The notes under the pieces are model-generated. The model was not told the origin of the DNA, did no database searches, and saw only the letters and a program-made list of their open reading frames with translations. Shown one piece after another: positions 35,111-48,259 of a DNA stretch of 64,000 nt. The DNA lies in contig NC_003282.8 in NCBI RefSeq assembly GCF_000002985.6, positions 1,178,001 through 1,242,000 on the forward strand, in the 5' to 3' direction. The DNA comes from Caenorhabditis elegans (lineage: Eukaryota; Nematoda; Chromadorea; Rhabditida; Rhabditidae). Position 1 is the stretch's first letter; every line of letters begins with the position of its first letter. The translations under genes and the position numbers were made by a program.

Positions 35111-36017
35111 CAATTCTCGTTCTATTTTCAGCGCATCCTTCTCTTTTCCTATCTCTTTCGCAGATATTTTCAGTGAAGCCTCAAAATAGTATAGTAGTAA
35201 CTAAAGTCACCCCAGGATAATCCGTCTTTTTCCCCTTCCCAAAATATTTGGTGCTCCCTGACCACCAATCTATATCCCGTCCCCCCGTTTTCTTTCAGGA
35301 CTCCCTTCCGCTCTTTTTTCCACCTCTTTAGTTCATTGCCCATTTCACCAGTCGGCTCATAAGACCCCACCACCTTTTGCTCACTGCGTCTCTTTATGGC
35401 GAGTGTATCCATTTGGGTGTCCGGGAGGGGAGTCTTATGCTCAATTTAACAACAACACGCATGCCACAATTTTGACGGGCGCCGCAATTGTCTCTTTTTC
35501 CATGAGTCCTTCGTTCTCTTTCGAGTTTTAACTTCACCTGCCTTAAAAGTTAGATTTACAGCCGGAAATGTGGCAAATTTTCAGCTTTTGTTAGTGAAAA
35601 ATTTTTTGATAGATCTAGCCGTTTTTCCAATGCTTTAACTTGAGAATATTCCGTTTTTCGGCAGATTTTTGACATTTTGAACAGAATTTGGGTACTTGTG
35701 TATTATTCCCCCTCATTTTTAAATATAAATTTTTAAATAAAAACGTGTGGAGTTTTTGTATTTTTAGGCTTAGAAAATAACCATTTCTAAGCCTAAAAAA
35801 GGAAAAGGGACACCACGTTTTATTAAAATGAATAATATTAAAATGAGGGGAAATAATACACAAGTACCAGAATTTGATCATAAATTTGTCGAGATTTCGA
35901 CTTAAACTTGATATTCTCTTATCAGATTTGATTGAAAATTTCGAAAAGTCGATTAAGTTCATGCTTCAATTTTTTCTTGTATCACGTAGAATTCGAGCTT
36001 AATCGTCATTTTTAATT

Positions 36018-36402
36018 TGCCGGAAACCGATTTGCCGGAATATAAATTTCTGGCAAGTCGGCAATCGCCGAAAATTTTCTACAAATTTTGGTTATGCACA
36101 TTTTTTTTCTGGAAATTTCAATTTTAATCGGCAAAATTGAAGGCATCCTATAAATGTTCCTACATCTATTTTGAGAAGTAAGAAAAATATATGAAAATAT
36201 CTAAAGAAGTCGGGAAAAAAATTCCAAAAGGCACAGTTTTAAGTGTTTCCGTCTCAAAAAAATCTCTCTAAAAACTTCCGGCAAATTGATGTTTGGCAAA
36301 CGGGCAAACAGGCAATTTTCCGGAAGTAACATTTTCCGGCAAACCGGCAATTCGGCAAATTTCTGGAAATAAAAATTTCCGGTTATTACCGCCCACCCCT
36401 GA
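36018..36402. repeat. TTGCCGGAAA-rich repeat
   Basis: Many TTTGCCGGAAA / TTTCCGGCAAA motifs in both orientations, most dense at the two ends. A shorter relative lies at 51238-51312. It resembles the GCCGGTTGCCG interior of the hAT MITE, but I see no defined ends. Confidence 0.5.
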
Positions 36403-38626
36403 TTCTGAGCGTTTTTCAATCTATGGTGCATCGAAAAGTGCACTTTTCTCTAATAAGCATCTTCACCAAACATTTCATCATTTTTTAAAAACAATTCTGA
36501 ATTTCCTGCGTTAATAAGCCAAAAAGGAGCCAATTTTTAATGCTCCAGTGTGCCGGAACTTTTTGAACTTTTATAAAATCTTAAAGTAGCGAGCGAAATC
36601 TTCTAGATTTTAGAAATGTCCACATTTTTTCGACCAAGAATTGCAGAATAAACTAGAAAAGTGACCAATTAGTCCTCTTTTAGTGCACTACTCGTTAGAT
36701 CACGAGAAATTCGAGCCTAATCATCATCTTTCAACCAAAATAGAATTTGGTGATAATTAGCTGAATTCAAAAGTGCACTTTTTCTCTAATAAGCATGTCT
36801 TACATAAGATTTCAAAGCTTCTATATTATTATCGTCACTTTCAACAATACGACTTCCCAACCAACAAATTCCCAGACTTCCTGTCGAATTTGTAGCTTGT
36901 TAGAGCTGTTCTTCTTGTTTACTTGCTTGATAGTTCTAACATTGCCATTTCCGTGTACAACTCTCAGAAATATAACCTCGTTTCTCGAGTTTTATTAGTT
37001 AGGCGAGGAGCCTGCCCTTCATCAAACAGCTGCTCTGTTCTCACCGCATATGTGCATATATCAATTTGATTGAGCAGTTTCCGGTGTTTTATGCCAGATT
37101 TTTGAGAGATTGCAAATGCTGAAAGGCTTTTTGAGCTTTTCAGCTTTGGCTTTGGGAAAATTGGTTAGGAGAACTAGACGTGTGGCGGTTTTAGATTTCT
37201 TCGAAGCTCTTCAATATTCGAGTTCAAGCTAATTCTCGGCTCCAGGACCATTTCCTTCGCACTTCAAAGCACCTCAATTTCAAAAAGCGACAATTTTTGA
37301 GATTCTGGGCCCACAGATTTGCTTGGAGCGGCTTCTGGCTCTTTTATGAGCACTTTTTCTGAGTTTTCTCTGTAAAAATGCAGATTTATAAGTTTCAGAT
37401 CTGCGATTCGTGTTTATCTCACTGAGAGCTTCAATTTAAATATAATCATGACCAACTTTGATCAAGTTTGAAAAAGGCTCGGTCCCGCTACGAAAACTAC
37501 AGTAACCCTCTAGTTTCCGTGGCGGGACCCAATTTTTTGTAAATTTTTTTAGCAATATTGTTTCACGCATTGTGTTATTTAGCAGTTTTTGGGCTCTCTG
37601 AGCTGTTTCTCCCAGTTTCCACTGATTTCTTCGTTTGTTTTCCAACTATTGTGATGTGCGGGCGGTGTTTAATGTTTCTCCGGATACATGCTCTCACCAC
37701 ATAAATCAATTTGATATCCGACGGCTCTGCTCTTTTCCAATTTTTCCCCATTTTATCCCTTCTCCAAAAACACTCTACTTTATTGTTTTTTCTCGAGAAA
37801 ATTGATTGCAAAGCTTTTTTTTGTAGAACTTGCTTCCCTCAGACGATATCTAGATTTTACATTTTTCTACAAATATTCTAGAAACACGCTGCCAAATTAT
37901 TTGAAAATGACCTTTCGGCTTAAAAATAGAAAGTTCATGAGAGATGCAGACATGCCTACCACAACTAGACGTTGTTAAATGCCTGCCTCTTCATAAACAC
38001 CTATCGACACTATATTATTATAATAACACACACACACACACAAGCGTTTTCCCTCTCCACAAAAAAGTATCAGCAGTGATTGGAGAAGCTTGAAGTACTC
38101 TATTAATAGTTTCTTCCTAGTTTTGGAAGGGTTTCTTCAAGAATTTGCGTATTCTGCACTAAATTAGATATTGTTGGTTCCAAAATTTGAAATGTTGCCT
38201 TTTGAACCCCCAAAATGGCCCAAAACTACCTACTTTTGTAAAGAAACGTTCTGAAAGCTTCTCAAAAAAAAAAACGAAATTTAGGTCATTTTAAGTCTAA
38301 AAAACCAAAATTTACATGATTTTTGCTCCATTTTTTTTCAAAAGTTGCATAGCTTTGTAGGCCTCAATTATAAATTTTCATTATTGAAATTCTCAGCACT
38401 TCTAGACACATTCTTCTTTCACGAACATGTCAATAACTCGCACATTGTCTTCTTGCTTAATCCGCTTACTTTTCAAGCTGATAGGCATTCTTGTTATCTG
38501 AATCCGTATCGTTTCGTTGAAATTCCACACCCTTTCTGACTACTTTTTGTACTTCTTCTTTTGCTACCTATAAAACCAGCATTTTCCAGATTACACTACG
38601 TAATGCATGTGTGCTAGACCCGGAAA

Positions 38627-40270
38627 ATGTCATACTTCTCAACGATAACCAACGAGCTCGCCGTCGTCCTTCTGCTCATCGCTGCCGCGCTTCTCGTCGT
38701 TGTTTTCTGTTTGATTTGGATGTTAAAGTGCAGGAAGAGGTAAGGGAATTTTTGGGATTAGGAATATGATAAACACTTTAAAAAAATTGAACTGGGGAGT
38801 TTATGAAATTTTGAAAAATTCTGCATTTTTTAACCTAAATTTTTACCTAAACCTAAACTTTGAAATAATTTTCTTTAACTTTGGAAAATTGATAAAAAAA
38901 ACGTCCAATTTTGCAAATTTCCGCCCCCAAAAAAAAATATCCGTAGATCAACTTCTTCCAGATCATCCCAACCACCGATCCTTCCCACGGTATCACGAAT
39001 CGAGGAGCCATCGTGTACAAATGACGCCTTCGATGCCATCGAAGACACCTCGGCTCGGAAGATTGAAGAACGTCGCCGAGCACGTCAGCAGGCGCTTCAG
39101 TACTCGCCGAGAGCTGATTTGTCGCTGAGAAAGTGAGTTTTAAGTGACTATTTGAGAAAAATTATATTCTTTTCGGAAAAAAATGAATGAAATTTGAAAA
39201 AAATTCTGGGAAAACACTTTTTTCTTAGATACAGGTTTAAGCTTAAGTTAGGCTTGACATAGGCTTAGGCCGAGGTTTTAGGCTTAGGCTTAGCCTCAAG
39301 CTTAGTCTTAGGCTTATACCTAGGCTTCGGCGTAATCTGAGGCTTAGGCTTAAGAAAAGGCTTAGGCTTAGGTTTTAGGCTTAGGCTTAGCCTCAAGCTT
39401 AGTCTTAGGCTTATACCTAGGCTTAGGCGTAATCTGAGGCTTAGGCTTAAGAAAAGGCTTAGGCTTAGGTTTTAGGCTTAGGCTTAGCCTCAAGCTTAGT
39501 CTTAGGCTTATACCTAGGCTTAGGCGTAATCTGAGGCTTAGGCTTAAGAAAAGGCTTAGGCTTAGGTTTTAGGCTTAGGCTTAGCCTCAAGCTTAGTCTT
39601 AGGCTTATACCTAGGCTTAGGCGTAATCTGAGGCTTAGGCTTAGGCTTAAGAAAAGGCTTAGGCTTATGTTTAGGCTCAGGATTTGGCTTAGGCTTGGGC
39701 TTAGGCTTTGGCTTAGGCGTAGGCTTAGATTACGGTTTGGGCGTAGGCTTAGGTTACGGCTTAGGCTCAAGTTAGGCTTTACTTAGGTTTAGGCTCAGGG
39801 TTAGGCTTGGGCTTAAACTTTGGCTTATGACTAGGATTAGGCTTAGGCTTAGGGTTAGGCTTAGGCGTGGCCTTAGGCTTAGCCTTAGACTTAGGCTCAG
39901 GCTCATGCTCAGGCTCAGGCTCAGGCTCAGACTTATGCTTAGGATTAATATACCCAAAAACCAAAAAGTGGCTTTATGTTAAAAATTTTAATTTTTGCGG
40001 ATTTTGATTGCTTTTTTTTCTCGGGAACTCACATTTTTGATGAAAACGATTTAAAAAAAACGTTTCTTAAGAAGATTTTTTTTTCTTGAAAAATCGATTT
40101 TTCCCCCCTAATTCCCTCAAAAATCCGCAAGTTCTTTCAGAATCGATCCAGAAATTGGAAAAGCGTTGGCCGTGGAGCAATTGATGCGTGATTCGCTCGT
40201 CTTCGACAGCCTTCCCCGTCCGCCACGTGGCAATGTGGAAATCGTGGCCGCCAAGCGAGACTATCTCTGA
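38627..40270 (+). CDS. Small single-pass membrane protein, unknown
   Basis: Three exons, 38627-38739, 38962-39132 and 40141-40270, join in phase to 137 residues. Exon 1 encodes MSYFSTITNELAVVLLLIAA followed by more hydrophobic residues and the stop-transfer CRKR, so a membrane helix spans about residues 12-33. The rest is cytoplasmic-looking: a charged coiled stretch (ARKIEERRRARQQALQYSPR) and a C-terminus KALAVEQLMRDSLVFDSLPR leading to KRDYL. I do not recognise the family. The final KRDYL could be a sorting or PDZ-type tail, which is speculation. Intron 2 is about 1 kb and contains a large degenerate TTAGGC tract. AATAAA lies at 40508-40513. Confidence 0.8.
39228..39952 (+). repeat. Interstitial telomere-like TTAGGC tract with 97-bp higher-order repeat
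   Basis: Degenerate GGCTTA units (TTAGGC is the nematode telomere repeat) fill most of intron 2 of the host gene. Between about 39273 and 39660 there are four 97-bp copies, starting at 39273, 39370, 39467 and 39564, each beginning AGGTTTTAGGCTTAGGC. The tail becomes GGCTCA-rich near 39900. Confidence 0.92.
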
Positions 40271-40507
40271 AATTGGCTGAAAATCGCTAAAATTCAAGAA
40301 AATTTTTCAATTTTTCCTGTTGCATTCCATATCTCTTGTACAATTTTCACTTCTGTTCTCTGAAATTTTTCGCGCCCCCCGCAACTGTTACCGGTATTTT
40401 GTTTCCCCATCACATTCCCCCGTTGTCCAAAAAATTTTATTGCCATAGGCTTTGCCCTCCCCTTTCCAACGGGTTTTTGTTGCACATTTTTTTCGGTTTT
40501 AATCAAT

Positions 40508-40513
40508 AATAAA
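40508..40513 (+). terminator. Polyadenylation signal AATAAA
   Basis: AATAAA about 240 bp after the stop of the membrane-protein gene at 38627-40270. It is followed by T-rich sequence. Confidence 0.6.
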
Positions 40514-40655
40514 GATTCTAGTTTTCGAACATATCTGATTATGTTTGGAAAATTTGAAAAACTAAGAAAAATTGCAAAAAAAAATTTTCAGAACATTTTT
40601 TTTCAGAAAATTTTTTAATTTTTAATTTTTCTAGAATTTAATTATATAATTGTGT

Positions 40656-43600
40656 TCAGCTTGCTGAGAGCTTCAATTTAAGTATAATCACGGCCTACAT
40701 TGATCAAATTTGAAAAAAGTTGGGTCTCGCCACGAAAACTAAAGTAACATTAGTTTTCGTGGCGGGATCCAATGTTGAGCGAAGTACTGTGTGGTCAACT
40801 ATAAAACAAGATAAATTCGTTGAAAACTAAGTAAATTTTGAAAAATTGACCTTATTTCGAACTTTTTTGTGAAAAACATTTTTTTTTTGAAAAAATAACA
40901 AAATTATTTTTTTACAAAAAAATCTAGTTTTACCGAAGATTCATAAAAATATTCGTTTCTAGCTCACTGAGAGCTTCAATTTAAGTATAATCATGGCCTA
41001 CTTTGATCAATTTTTAAAATAATTGGGTCTCGCCACGAAAACTACAGTAACCGTGGATTTTTCGTCGCGGGACCCAAATTTTTGCAAATTTAACTGAACC
41101 TGGGCATGATTATACTTTTTTTAAAGCTCTCAGTGAGCTGAAAACGAATATTCAGTCAAATAATGAAATTTCAGGAAAATATATTTCTTCTGGGAAACTG
41201 AAAAAAATAAAAATAATTTTAATATTTTTTTTGAGATTTTTTAAATTTTTTTTGAGATTTTTTTTTTTAATTTTGTATTTCTTCTATACGTATTGTTTAA
41301 AAAAAGTTAAAATGAATATTCAATAAAATGTTAAAAAAAGAAACTAATCGATTTATTAGAGCAACATCATCACCTAGTTTTGAAAGAAAAAAATACACGT
41401 AATTTTTGGGGAAAAAAAGAAATAAAATTTGAACGAAAAATCTAGAATTTGGATTCTTCCATTTCTCGGCTACTCGAAGAACTTGCAGATTTATTATCAA
41501 AATCCGAAGCTTCTGGATAATCCCGTGCTACCATATACAGGACGGCTAGGATACCAGCGGAGTAGATGAAGACTATGAAGACACCGACTAGACTGCAAAA
41601 TGAATTTTTTGAAATATGGTTTTTAAATTTGAAATAAGCTCACTGAGAGCTTCAATTTAAGTATAATCATGACCTACTTCCGTAAAGTTTGAAAACATTT
41701 GGGTCCCACCACGAAAACTTCAGTAACCCAGAGGTTTTCGTGATGGGACCCATGTTTTTGCAAATTTAAGCTAGATTGGACATATTTGGACTTAAACTAA
41801 AGCTGAACGATAATTTTTTCGATAAAAAAAATGTTTTAATTTTTCAAAAAAAAAAACAATTAAAAATTTTTTTTCCAAAATTTTGCCGAATTCAATTTTA
41901 TCAGTCCTGATATCGATTTTATTGAATTCGGAGTGTTTTAGCTTTTATTTCAATCATGACTATATTCGGAAAATGTTGGGACCTACCACGAAAACTACAG
42001 TAGCCGGGGAGGTTTTCGTGGTGGGACCCAACTATTCCAAAAACTGGGCATGTTTATATCCAAATTGATACTTAAAGTACACTGGATTCGATTAAATCAC
42101 TAAAACATATTCTTCTAAAAAATTCAAAAATTTCGAGAGTTTTCAAAAATATTCAAACGAAAACTACAGTAGCCCGGAGGTTTTCGTAATGGGACCCAGC
42201 TTTTTTCGAATTTGATGGAACCTAGTCATGATTACACTTAAATTGAAGCTTTTGATGGTCTGAATTTGATTTATTGCATAAAAGTTTGATTTTCCATTTA
42301 GAAATCGGTTTTTTTTTCCAAAAAAAAGTTTAGTTGAAAACTTACCCAGTCATAATATAAAACAAGAGAGCATGTTTTTGAGCATATACCAAATATAAAA
42401 ATGAGAAAATCGATAGTGTAATAGTGACAGACAAAACTTGCCGAGTGTTCAAAGGGACAGGCCGGCTAGCTGCTGGAACTGAAAAAGCTGAAATTTTCAA
42501 CAACAAAAAAAAGTTGTTTTGTTGCAATATTTTTTTAAACTGTCATGATTAATGAATTCTGCAAAAAATTCAAATCCAGCTTGTTGAGAGCTTCAATTTA
42601 AGTATAATCATGACCTACTTCTGGTCCCACCACGAAAACTACAGTAACCCGAAAGGTTTTCGTGGCGGGACCCAACTTACTTGAAACTAGAGCAATGTGG
42701 GAATTTGATCATACTTAAAAAAAAAAAACTAACAAATGTATTTTGTATAGTTATAGGTTCAAGATTTGGAAAAATGGAAAAAATCAGGATTTTTAAAAAT
42801 TTGAAATTTTTTTTTTGAAAGGTCAAAAAATATTCTAATTTTGATAAATTCTTGACTTTCACTAACTTATTCAAATCGGATATAACAAGAGCTTTGAAAA
42901 AAGTTTAATCATGACAAGGTTCTTTGAGTCCCACCACGAAAACTACAGTACCCCATGGGGCTTTCATGGCGGGACCCAACTTTTTTTCAGAATGAACCAA
43001 AGTGGGTCGTTATTATACTTATTTTGAAGCTCTCAGTGAGCAGAATTCAATGAGAACTATAAAAAATTTCAAAAGCCTAAAAATCTCAAAAATTTAGAAA
43101 ACTCTCACCATGCGCCTCCATCGAGTATATTTTTGCAGACGAAGACATATTTCTTCCCAAAAGAAAAAAAACTCGTAAAATCTGCTGGTTTAGGTGAACA
43201 TTCCTGTAAAATTGGTGAATAGGGAAAAGATGAAGGGCATTCTGGATGGCATCCGATAAAAAGTGAGAGATAGAGAGATGCAGAGAAAACAGGGAACCGG
43301 ATTACGTATTGTCTGCGTCTCCACTGCCGCAGTGTATTCTCGCACCTCGTCTGAACCATTCTAACTGCTGCTTGTATAGCCATATAACAAGCCGATTTGC
43401 GACATTTCCGATGTCGCAAATTTTTGGGAAAAAGAGAGGGTGCTAACATTGATGGGATGGTTTTAGAGGTGATTTCGGAAGGTTTCTGGTTAAATTTTTC
43501 TCTTAATTGAGTTTTAATTGAAAAATAATGTTTTTATCAGATTCACCGTGTTTTCAGCTTCAATTTAAGTATAATCATGACCTGCTTTGCTTGAGTTTGA

Positions 43601-45460
43601 AAAAATTGGGTCCCACCACAAGAACTACAGTAACCCTGGGTTTTCGTGGCGGGACCCGAATTTTTCAGACTGAACGGAAATGGGTCATGATTATACTTAA
43701 ATTGAAGTTTTCAGCGAGCTGAACACAAATATTTTTATAAATTTTTTATCTTCGGTAAAACTAAAAGTTTTCTGAAAAATAATAATTTTATTATTTTTTC
43801 AAAAAAAAAACTGTTTTCCACAAAAATTCTAAAGAATGTTTTTTTTCTAAATTTACTTACAATTAGTTTCATATACATTTGTATAAGTTCTGATTCTTTT
43901 TTGAAACCGGATTTTTGGAATTTAAAAAAAAAAATGTGTTTTGTCCAAAATTAAAATTTGGAAAAATTTAGATTGCATTAGTTTTTTAAAATTCTTTTTT
44001 CTTATCATTGAACATATCGTGCTTTTAGCTTCAATTAAAATATAATAATGACCTATTTCCATTCACTTAAAAATTTTTGGGTCTCGCCAGGAAAACTACA
44101 GTAACCCAGGTTTTCGTGGTGGGTCCCAACTTTTTCCTAACTGGAGTAAAGTAGGTCATGATTATATTTAAATCAAAGGTCTTGGTGAATTTATACACGT
44201 TTTAAAGTTAAAACTTCAGAATAATTTTTAAAAAACAGAATTTTTGGAATTAAAAAAAAACTTTTTAAAATTTTGTTCCAAACTCCTTTTCCGCAAAATC
44301 GATCTTATGAATGTTAAAATTATTTTAGTGGTATTTTGCGTGTTTTCAGCTTTAAAATGATTATAATCATGACTAGGTTTGAAGAAAGTTGGGTCCCGCC
44401 ACGAAAACCTCTGGGTTACTGTAGTTTTCGTGGTGGGACCCAACAATAAGCAAAATGGGTCATGACTATGCTTAAATGAAAGCTCTCAAAAAGAACAGAA
44501 AGAAAAATGCAAGTAAAATGTTGATAAATAAAGTTTGTTGAAGAAAAAAATTTTAAAAAATTTCGCTGAGCATTTTTTTCAAAATTCAAAAAGAAGGAAT
44601 TTTTCAGGGATCTGTAATTGAAATTTATGACTAGATTTTATAAAAAATCTCTGCAACATAATGCCTAAAAACTGACAAAGTGTGGAAAAAATTGGCAAAC
44701 GTCGTCTGTGAAAGTGATACTAAAACTAAAATCAGTCAGTAGCACCTAGAAAAGCTAAAAGAATGCATATAATAGCTTCAACAATTGCCCATAGATATTT
44801 TTATTGTTCAAGAACAAGTTCTCGAGACTTCTTCTCTTATGGCATTGTATTACGCATACGGGTGGTTGGTGGTGAGGCGAGGCGCAAACCGTTCCACTTC
44901 TTTGTTTCGGAGAGAAGAATTGGGATTATTATTATTACTATGGGTTAATACTGTGAGGTTTGTAATTAGTATAATAAGTTTAAAAGACTAATAAATTTAG
45001 TTTTTTTGTTACTTAACAATGTTGTAGCAAAACATATGAGCTGTAAAATTTTGGTGTGTTTGCTTCTATCGATGCACCATGTATTAAACTTTCAAAAAAG
45101 CTCCTAATGTAAGACGTTACAATTTTTTAGTATAAATTATATAAATTTTACATACGACATTGCAGAGATTCTTTTTCAACATTTTCATTTTTTTTAGAAA
45201 ATGCTAAAAAAAATTCTTAATTTTTCGAAAAAAATTTTTTTTTTTACTTTGAAAAAATTTTGCCGCCAAAATGTTTTTTTTCCACATTTTATTCGAATTT
45301 TTCATGCTGAGAGCTTAAATTTAAGTATAACCCCCATTTTGCTTTTTTTTGAAAAAGACTGGGTCCCACCACGAAAACCTGGGATTACTGTAGTTTTCGT
45401 AGCGGGACCCAACATTTTTCAAACCTAGTCATGATTATATGAATTTTGAAGCTGAATACA
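40656..45460. repeat. Cluster of eleven GGGTCCCGCCACGAAAA palindromic repeats
   Basis: Copies at about 40656-40775, 40960-41150, 41636-41805, 41925-42080, 42155-42260 (partial), 42578-42720, 42890-43045, 43548-43732, 44022-44190, 44335-44490 and 45305-45460. Several lie in the introns of the small membrane-protein gene on the minus strand. Sequence conservation is highest at the centre, which pairs GGTCCCNCCACGAAAACTAC with its complement, and at the TTTAAGTATAATCATGACC shoulders. Confidence 0.85.
41442..43148 (-). CDS. Small two-helix membrane protein, unknown
   Basis: Exons (descending) 43148-43109, 42478-42346 and 41592-41442 join in phase to about 107 residues. It starts MSSSAKIYSMEAHVPAASRP. 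Hydrophobic segments follow at VLSVTITLSIFSFLYLVYA and LLFYIMTGLVGVFIVFIYSA plus onward, joined by a short QKHA turn, so two membrane spans with a short loop are likely. The tail is acidic and Ser-rich (ASSSSSREMEESKF). I do not recognise the family. Exon 1 is only 13 codons and was found by phase: the longer frame over 43105-43449 does not join to exon 2 without a stop. A CTGCGTCTC motif, frequent in worm promoters, lies about 170 bp upstream at 43312-43320. Confidence 0.75.
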
Positions 45461-46435
45461 TGCTGAATGCCATGACAATAATTGAAACATTAATAAAATT
45501 GGTTTTGTAGAGAATAGAGAATGGTTCCAAAAAAAATTTTTGATAAATTGCAAAAATTCATGTTTGTTTAAACCTCTGGTTTACTGTAGTTTTCGTGAAA
45601 AATATTTTTTATAAATCTTTAAAATAGCAGTTTTTTTTCAGAAAAAATTGAAAAAACTATTTGTACAAAACTACAAACTACAAAGTTTCCAGAAATAAAA
45701 AAAACGTTTAAAAACGTTAAACGCATACTGAGAATTATTGGAATTTTCCAAAATTTTGCAACAAAAAATCGAGGATATGAACAAAGATTGGGAGTGATAT
45801 CCACCACCTATTTTCCCGAAAAAAACCGGCTTTCTCTTTTGAGGAATCTCCCCCAATTGAAATGACGCTAATAGAAGAGACAATGTGTAATTCTCGGAAA
45901 ATTGAGGAAAAGTGGTGAAGTCAAATGTTTCAAAAGAAAGGCTTTTAAGTGGAAAACGGTTCAAACTTTAGACATTCGCAAAAAAAAAATATGGAAATTT
46001 TTGGTCTGAGTGTTTTTGGTTCAAAGTTTCTCCAAATTGTTAATCAAGTTATTAAACCAAAAAGGTAGACTTTATCCTATTTGTATTTACTAAAATATAA
46101 ATTACCATAAATTGTTTTTTAAAAAACTATTGTTAAATTAGATCTAGAATCAGCATGCCAAAAAACCTAACTTTTCAGGTATTTGACATTAAAATTGGAA
46201 AAAAAATTAGCTAAAATTAAGGGATCATGAATTTTTGAAAAAATGTTGACTGCGGGTTTTTTTTAATTTAGGTTTTTTTGACATGTTAATTCCAAATTTA
46301 AAATAGTTTTTTTTTTCTGAAAAGATTCAGTTTTTCAATAATTAAAGTTTCAGTACCGTAATCCAGGAAATGTATTAAATGACTCCTAATGTTCCCCTTA
46401 TTCCGAGATATGTATACCAAAAAATAAAATAAAAA

Positions 46436-46652
46436 TTTCCTTGATTTTATATTTGAGCTTGAAATCACGAGTTTTATTTGTGCGCTCTTGTGAAAGTTCT
46501 CATTGGAGCGTGCTTGTTTTGTGTCGATTTACGGGAGCAAATAAGATTCTATATTGACGCAGAAAACATGGAGAGCTCCCGTAAATCAGCACGAAGCAAG
46601 CGTGCTCTAATGAGAATTTTTTTGGGCTTATTAAATATAAAATCAGGAAAAT
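46436..46652. repeat. 217-bp imperfect palindrome
   Basis: Ends CCTTGATTTTATATTT and complement. The arms also share TCTCATTGGAGCGTGCTTG and GATTTACGGGAGC with their complements, around a loop of about 50 bases. No target duplication is evident. It is unrelated to the other palindromes in this window. Confidence 0.75.
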
Positions 46653-47813
46653 TTTTTTGAATTTTTTCACATCGATATTCGGAATCATGGGCAATGTTGG
46701 AGTCATTTAAAAATCTTTCCCAGATTCTGGTACTCCACCTTTAATAAATTGTGTGAGTCCTATAACAACCGCAGAAGAGAAATCGTTAAAAGGGTAAAAT
46801 CACGTAAATCACTTAAAAGTAGTCAATTCAAAATAAAAAGCGACTGTACTCAAACAAGCTTGTATATATAGAAAACGGAAAAGCATCGCTTCGGAACTAT
46901 GTATGTGTGACGGTGTGGGGGCTTGGAATGACCGCAACCGATAATCGCCTACTTTTTTTTCCCGTCCATCTTTCCGATAAATCACTCTCTCTTCCTTTCT
47001 CTCTGTCATTTGTAAAACGGATATTGTTGGTAGGAAAACACTTTGCTACATGTGTTTGGGTCAATGCTACCTGGGAAGCTTGTGTACAGACTTGGAGATT
47101 TGAAAATGTTATGACCTTTTTTTTTAGAAAAAATAGATAGCGAAAAAAAGGTTCTTCTCAGGCTGTTTGCGACAGTGAATGCAAAATTGATTTTAAAAAA
47201 CCTGAATACTTATAGTTAGACCTTCTTAAAATTTAATCTTCCCGTCGAAAATACCATTTTCGAGAGTTCCAGAAAATTTCACAAGAACTTCAATTTTGAA
47301 ACCAACCAACCAACCAACCATATGTATAGAAATAGTGTCTAGTCTTACACCTCATAGAGCACACAGCATTTCGATTTTTTGAAGAAACCAAAGAACCGAA
47401 ATTTTGGGTTTTTCTAGAGCGTAGGTTTAGGGATAGGCTTACGCTTAGGCGGAAAAAAAGGAAAAACGACAAAAAATCAGGAAGGTGTACCCTAGAACTT
47501 GAATTCAGAAAATGTTTGGCCACTGCTGAAAAATTTCAAAGTGGATAACCGGACATGGGGATTTTTTCAAAATATATTCAAAATAGGTTGCCATCAAGTT
47601 GTCGAAAAAGCACGATAAGGATCTTGATGACGTCACACTTTTCTGGACAAATAAATCCCGCGTTTTTTGTAGATCATACCGTTATGGGACAGTCTCGTTT
47701 TCTCCGAATCTCTTTTTTTTGTACCGTAGTTATATTTGATCATGAAGTCTACCGAAAAGTATATTTTTTAATATTTTGTACTGCTCACTTACTACAATAC
47801 AACTAGAGCTTCC

Positions 47814-48043
47814 GTTGAAACGCCTGCCTGCCTGCCTGACCTAAAGACGACATCCGCCTGCCTCTCACTTCAATACACGCCTTATGCCAAAACACATGCG
47901 ATTTTTTTAATTTCTTAATTTGATTTTCAACAAATTGATAGAAATGCGAAAAATTTGAAAATTGAAAATTCATATCAAAATGCAGAAGATTTTTAGGCAG
48001 GCGTCAGGCCGTGAAATCGCGCCTATCTATCATGGAAACCCTA
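47814..48043. repeat. Element with CTTCCNTG ends, diverged copy 3
   Basis: TAGAGCTTCCGTTGAAACGC at the left and CATGGAAACCCTA at the right, with GCCTGCC-rich interior and GGCAGGCGTCAGGCC near the right end. It is distantly related to the elements at 31881 and 33886. Confidence 0.55.
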
Positions 48044-48259
48044 AATATGTACACCGCCTTAAAAATGACAAGAACTGAGAAAATACGACAAAAAATATTG
48101 CTCACACTAATAAATCTGGTTAAGTGGCCATGACGAAGATCAACTCCGAAGATTGCTCAGCGTTCGAAAACTCCTCAGAAAATGAAGGAGGGAACACTTA
48201 TCGCAAGACGGGATTACTATTTAACCGGGTTTCCAAGTGTAGTAGAACATCAGTTCAAC

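Larger units (their letters stand above)
30520..38626. other. Eight-kilobase stretch without a confident gene
   Basis: Contains two elements with GGGCTTCCATG ends, a TTCTAGAAAATTC-rich stretch (32900-33400), a 20-25-bp degenerate tandem repeat (34730-35110), a GCCGGAAA-rich repeat (36018-36402), one partial palindromic repeat (37413-37535) and a short CA run (about 38028-38041). No multi-exon model held together apart from the weak small frame near 30.9 kb. It may include a long upstream region for the membrane-protein gene at 38627. Confidence 0.5.
43149..48259. other. Five-kilobase stretch without a confident gene
   Basis: Holds palindromic repeats up to 45460, a separate palindrome at 46436-46652, a short CCAA run at 47306-47319 and an element with CTTCCNTG ends at 47814-48043. 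Reading frames of 60-100 codons exist (for example near 45671-45964 and 46809-47140), but none shows recognisable protein features or a second exon. Confidence 0.5.

Noticed and set aside
34793..35176. 127-codon Cys/Ser/Ala-rich frame
   Set aside because: Arises from the 20-27-bp tandem repeat; the opposite strand is equally open.
39465..39964. Long Ser/Leu- and Lys/Pro-rich frames on the minus strand
   Set aside because: They are produced by the GGCTTA tandem sequence and change frame with each repeat variant.
43105..43449. 114-codon frame upstream of the two-helix membrane protein
   Set aside because: Joining it to the next exon gives an immediate stop; a shorter start at 43148 in another frame fits all three exons.
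44763..44991. Two overlapping 61-68-codon frames with hydrophobic content
   Set aside because: No homologous pattern, exon partner or polyadenylation signal; both lie in unstructured sequence between repeats.
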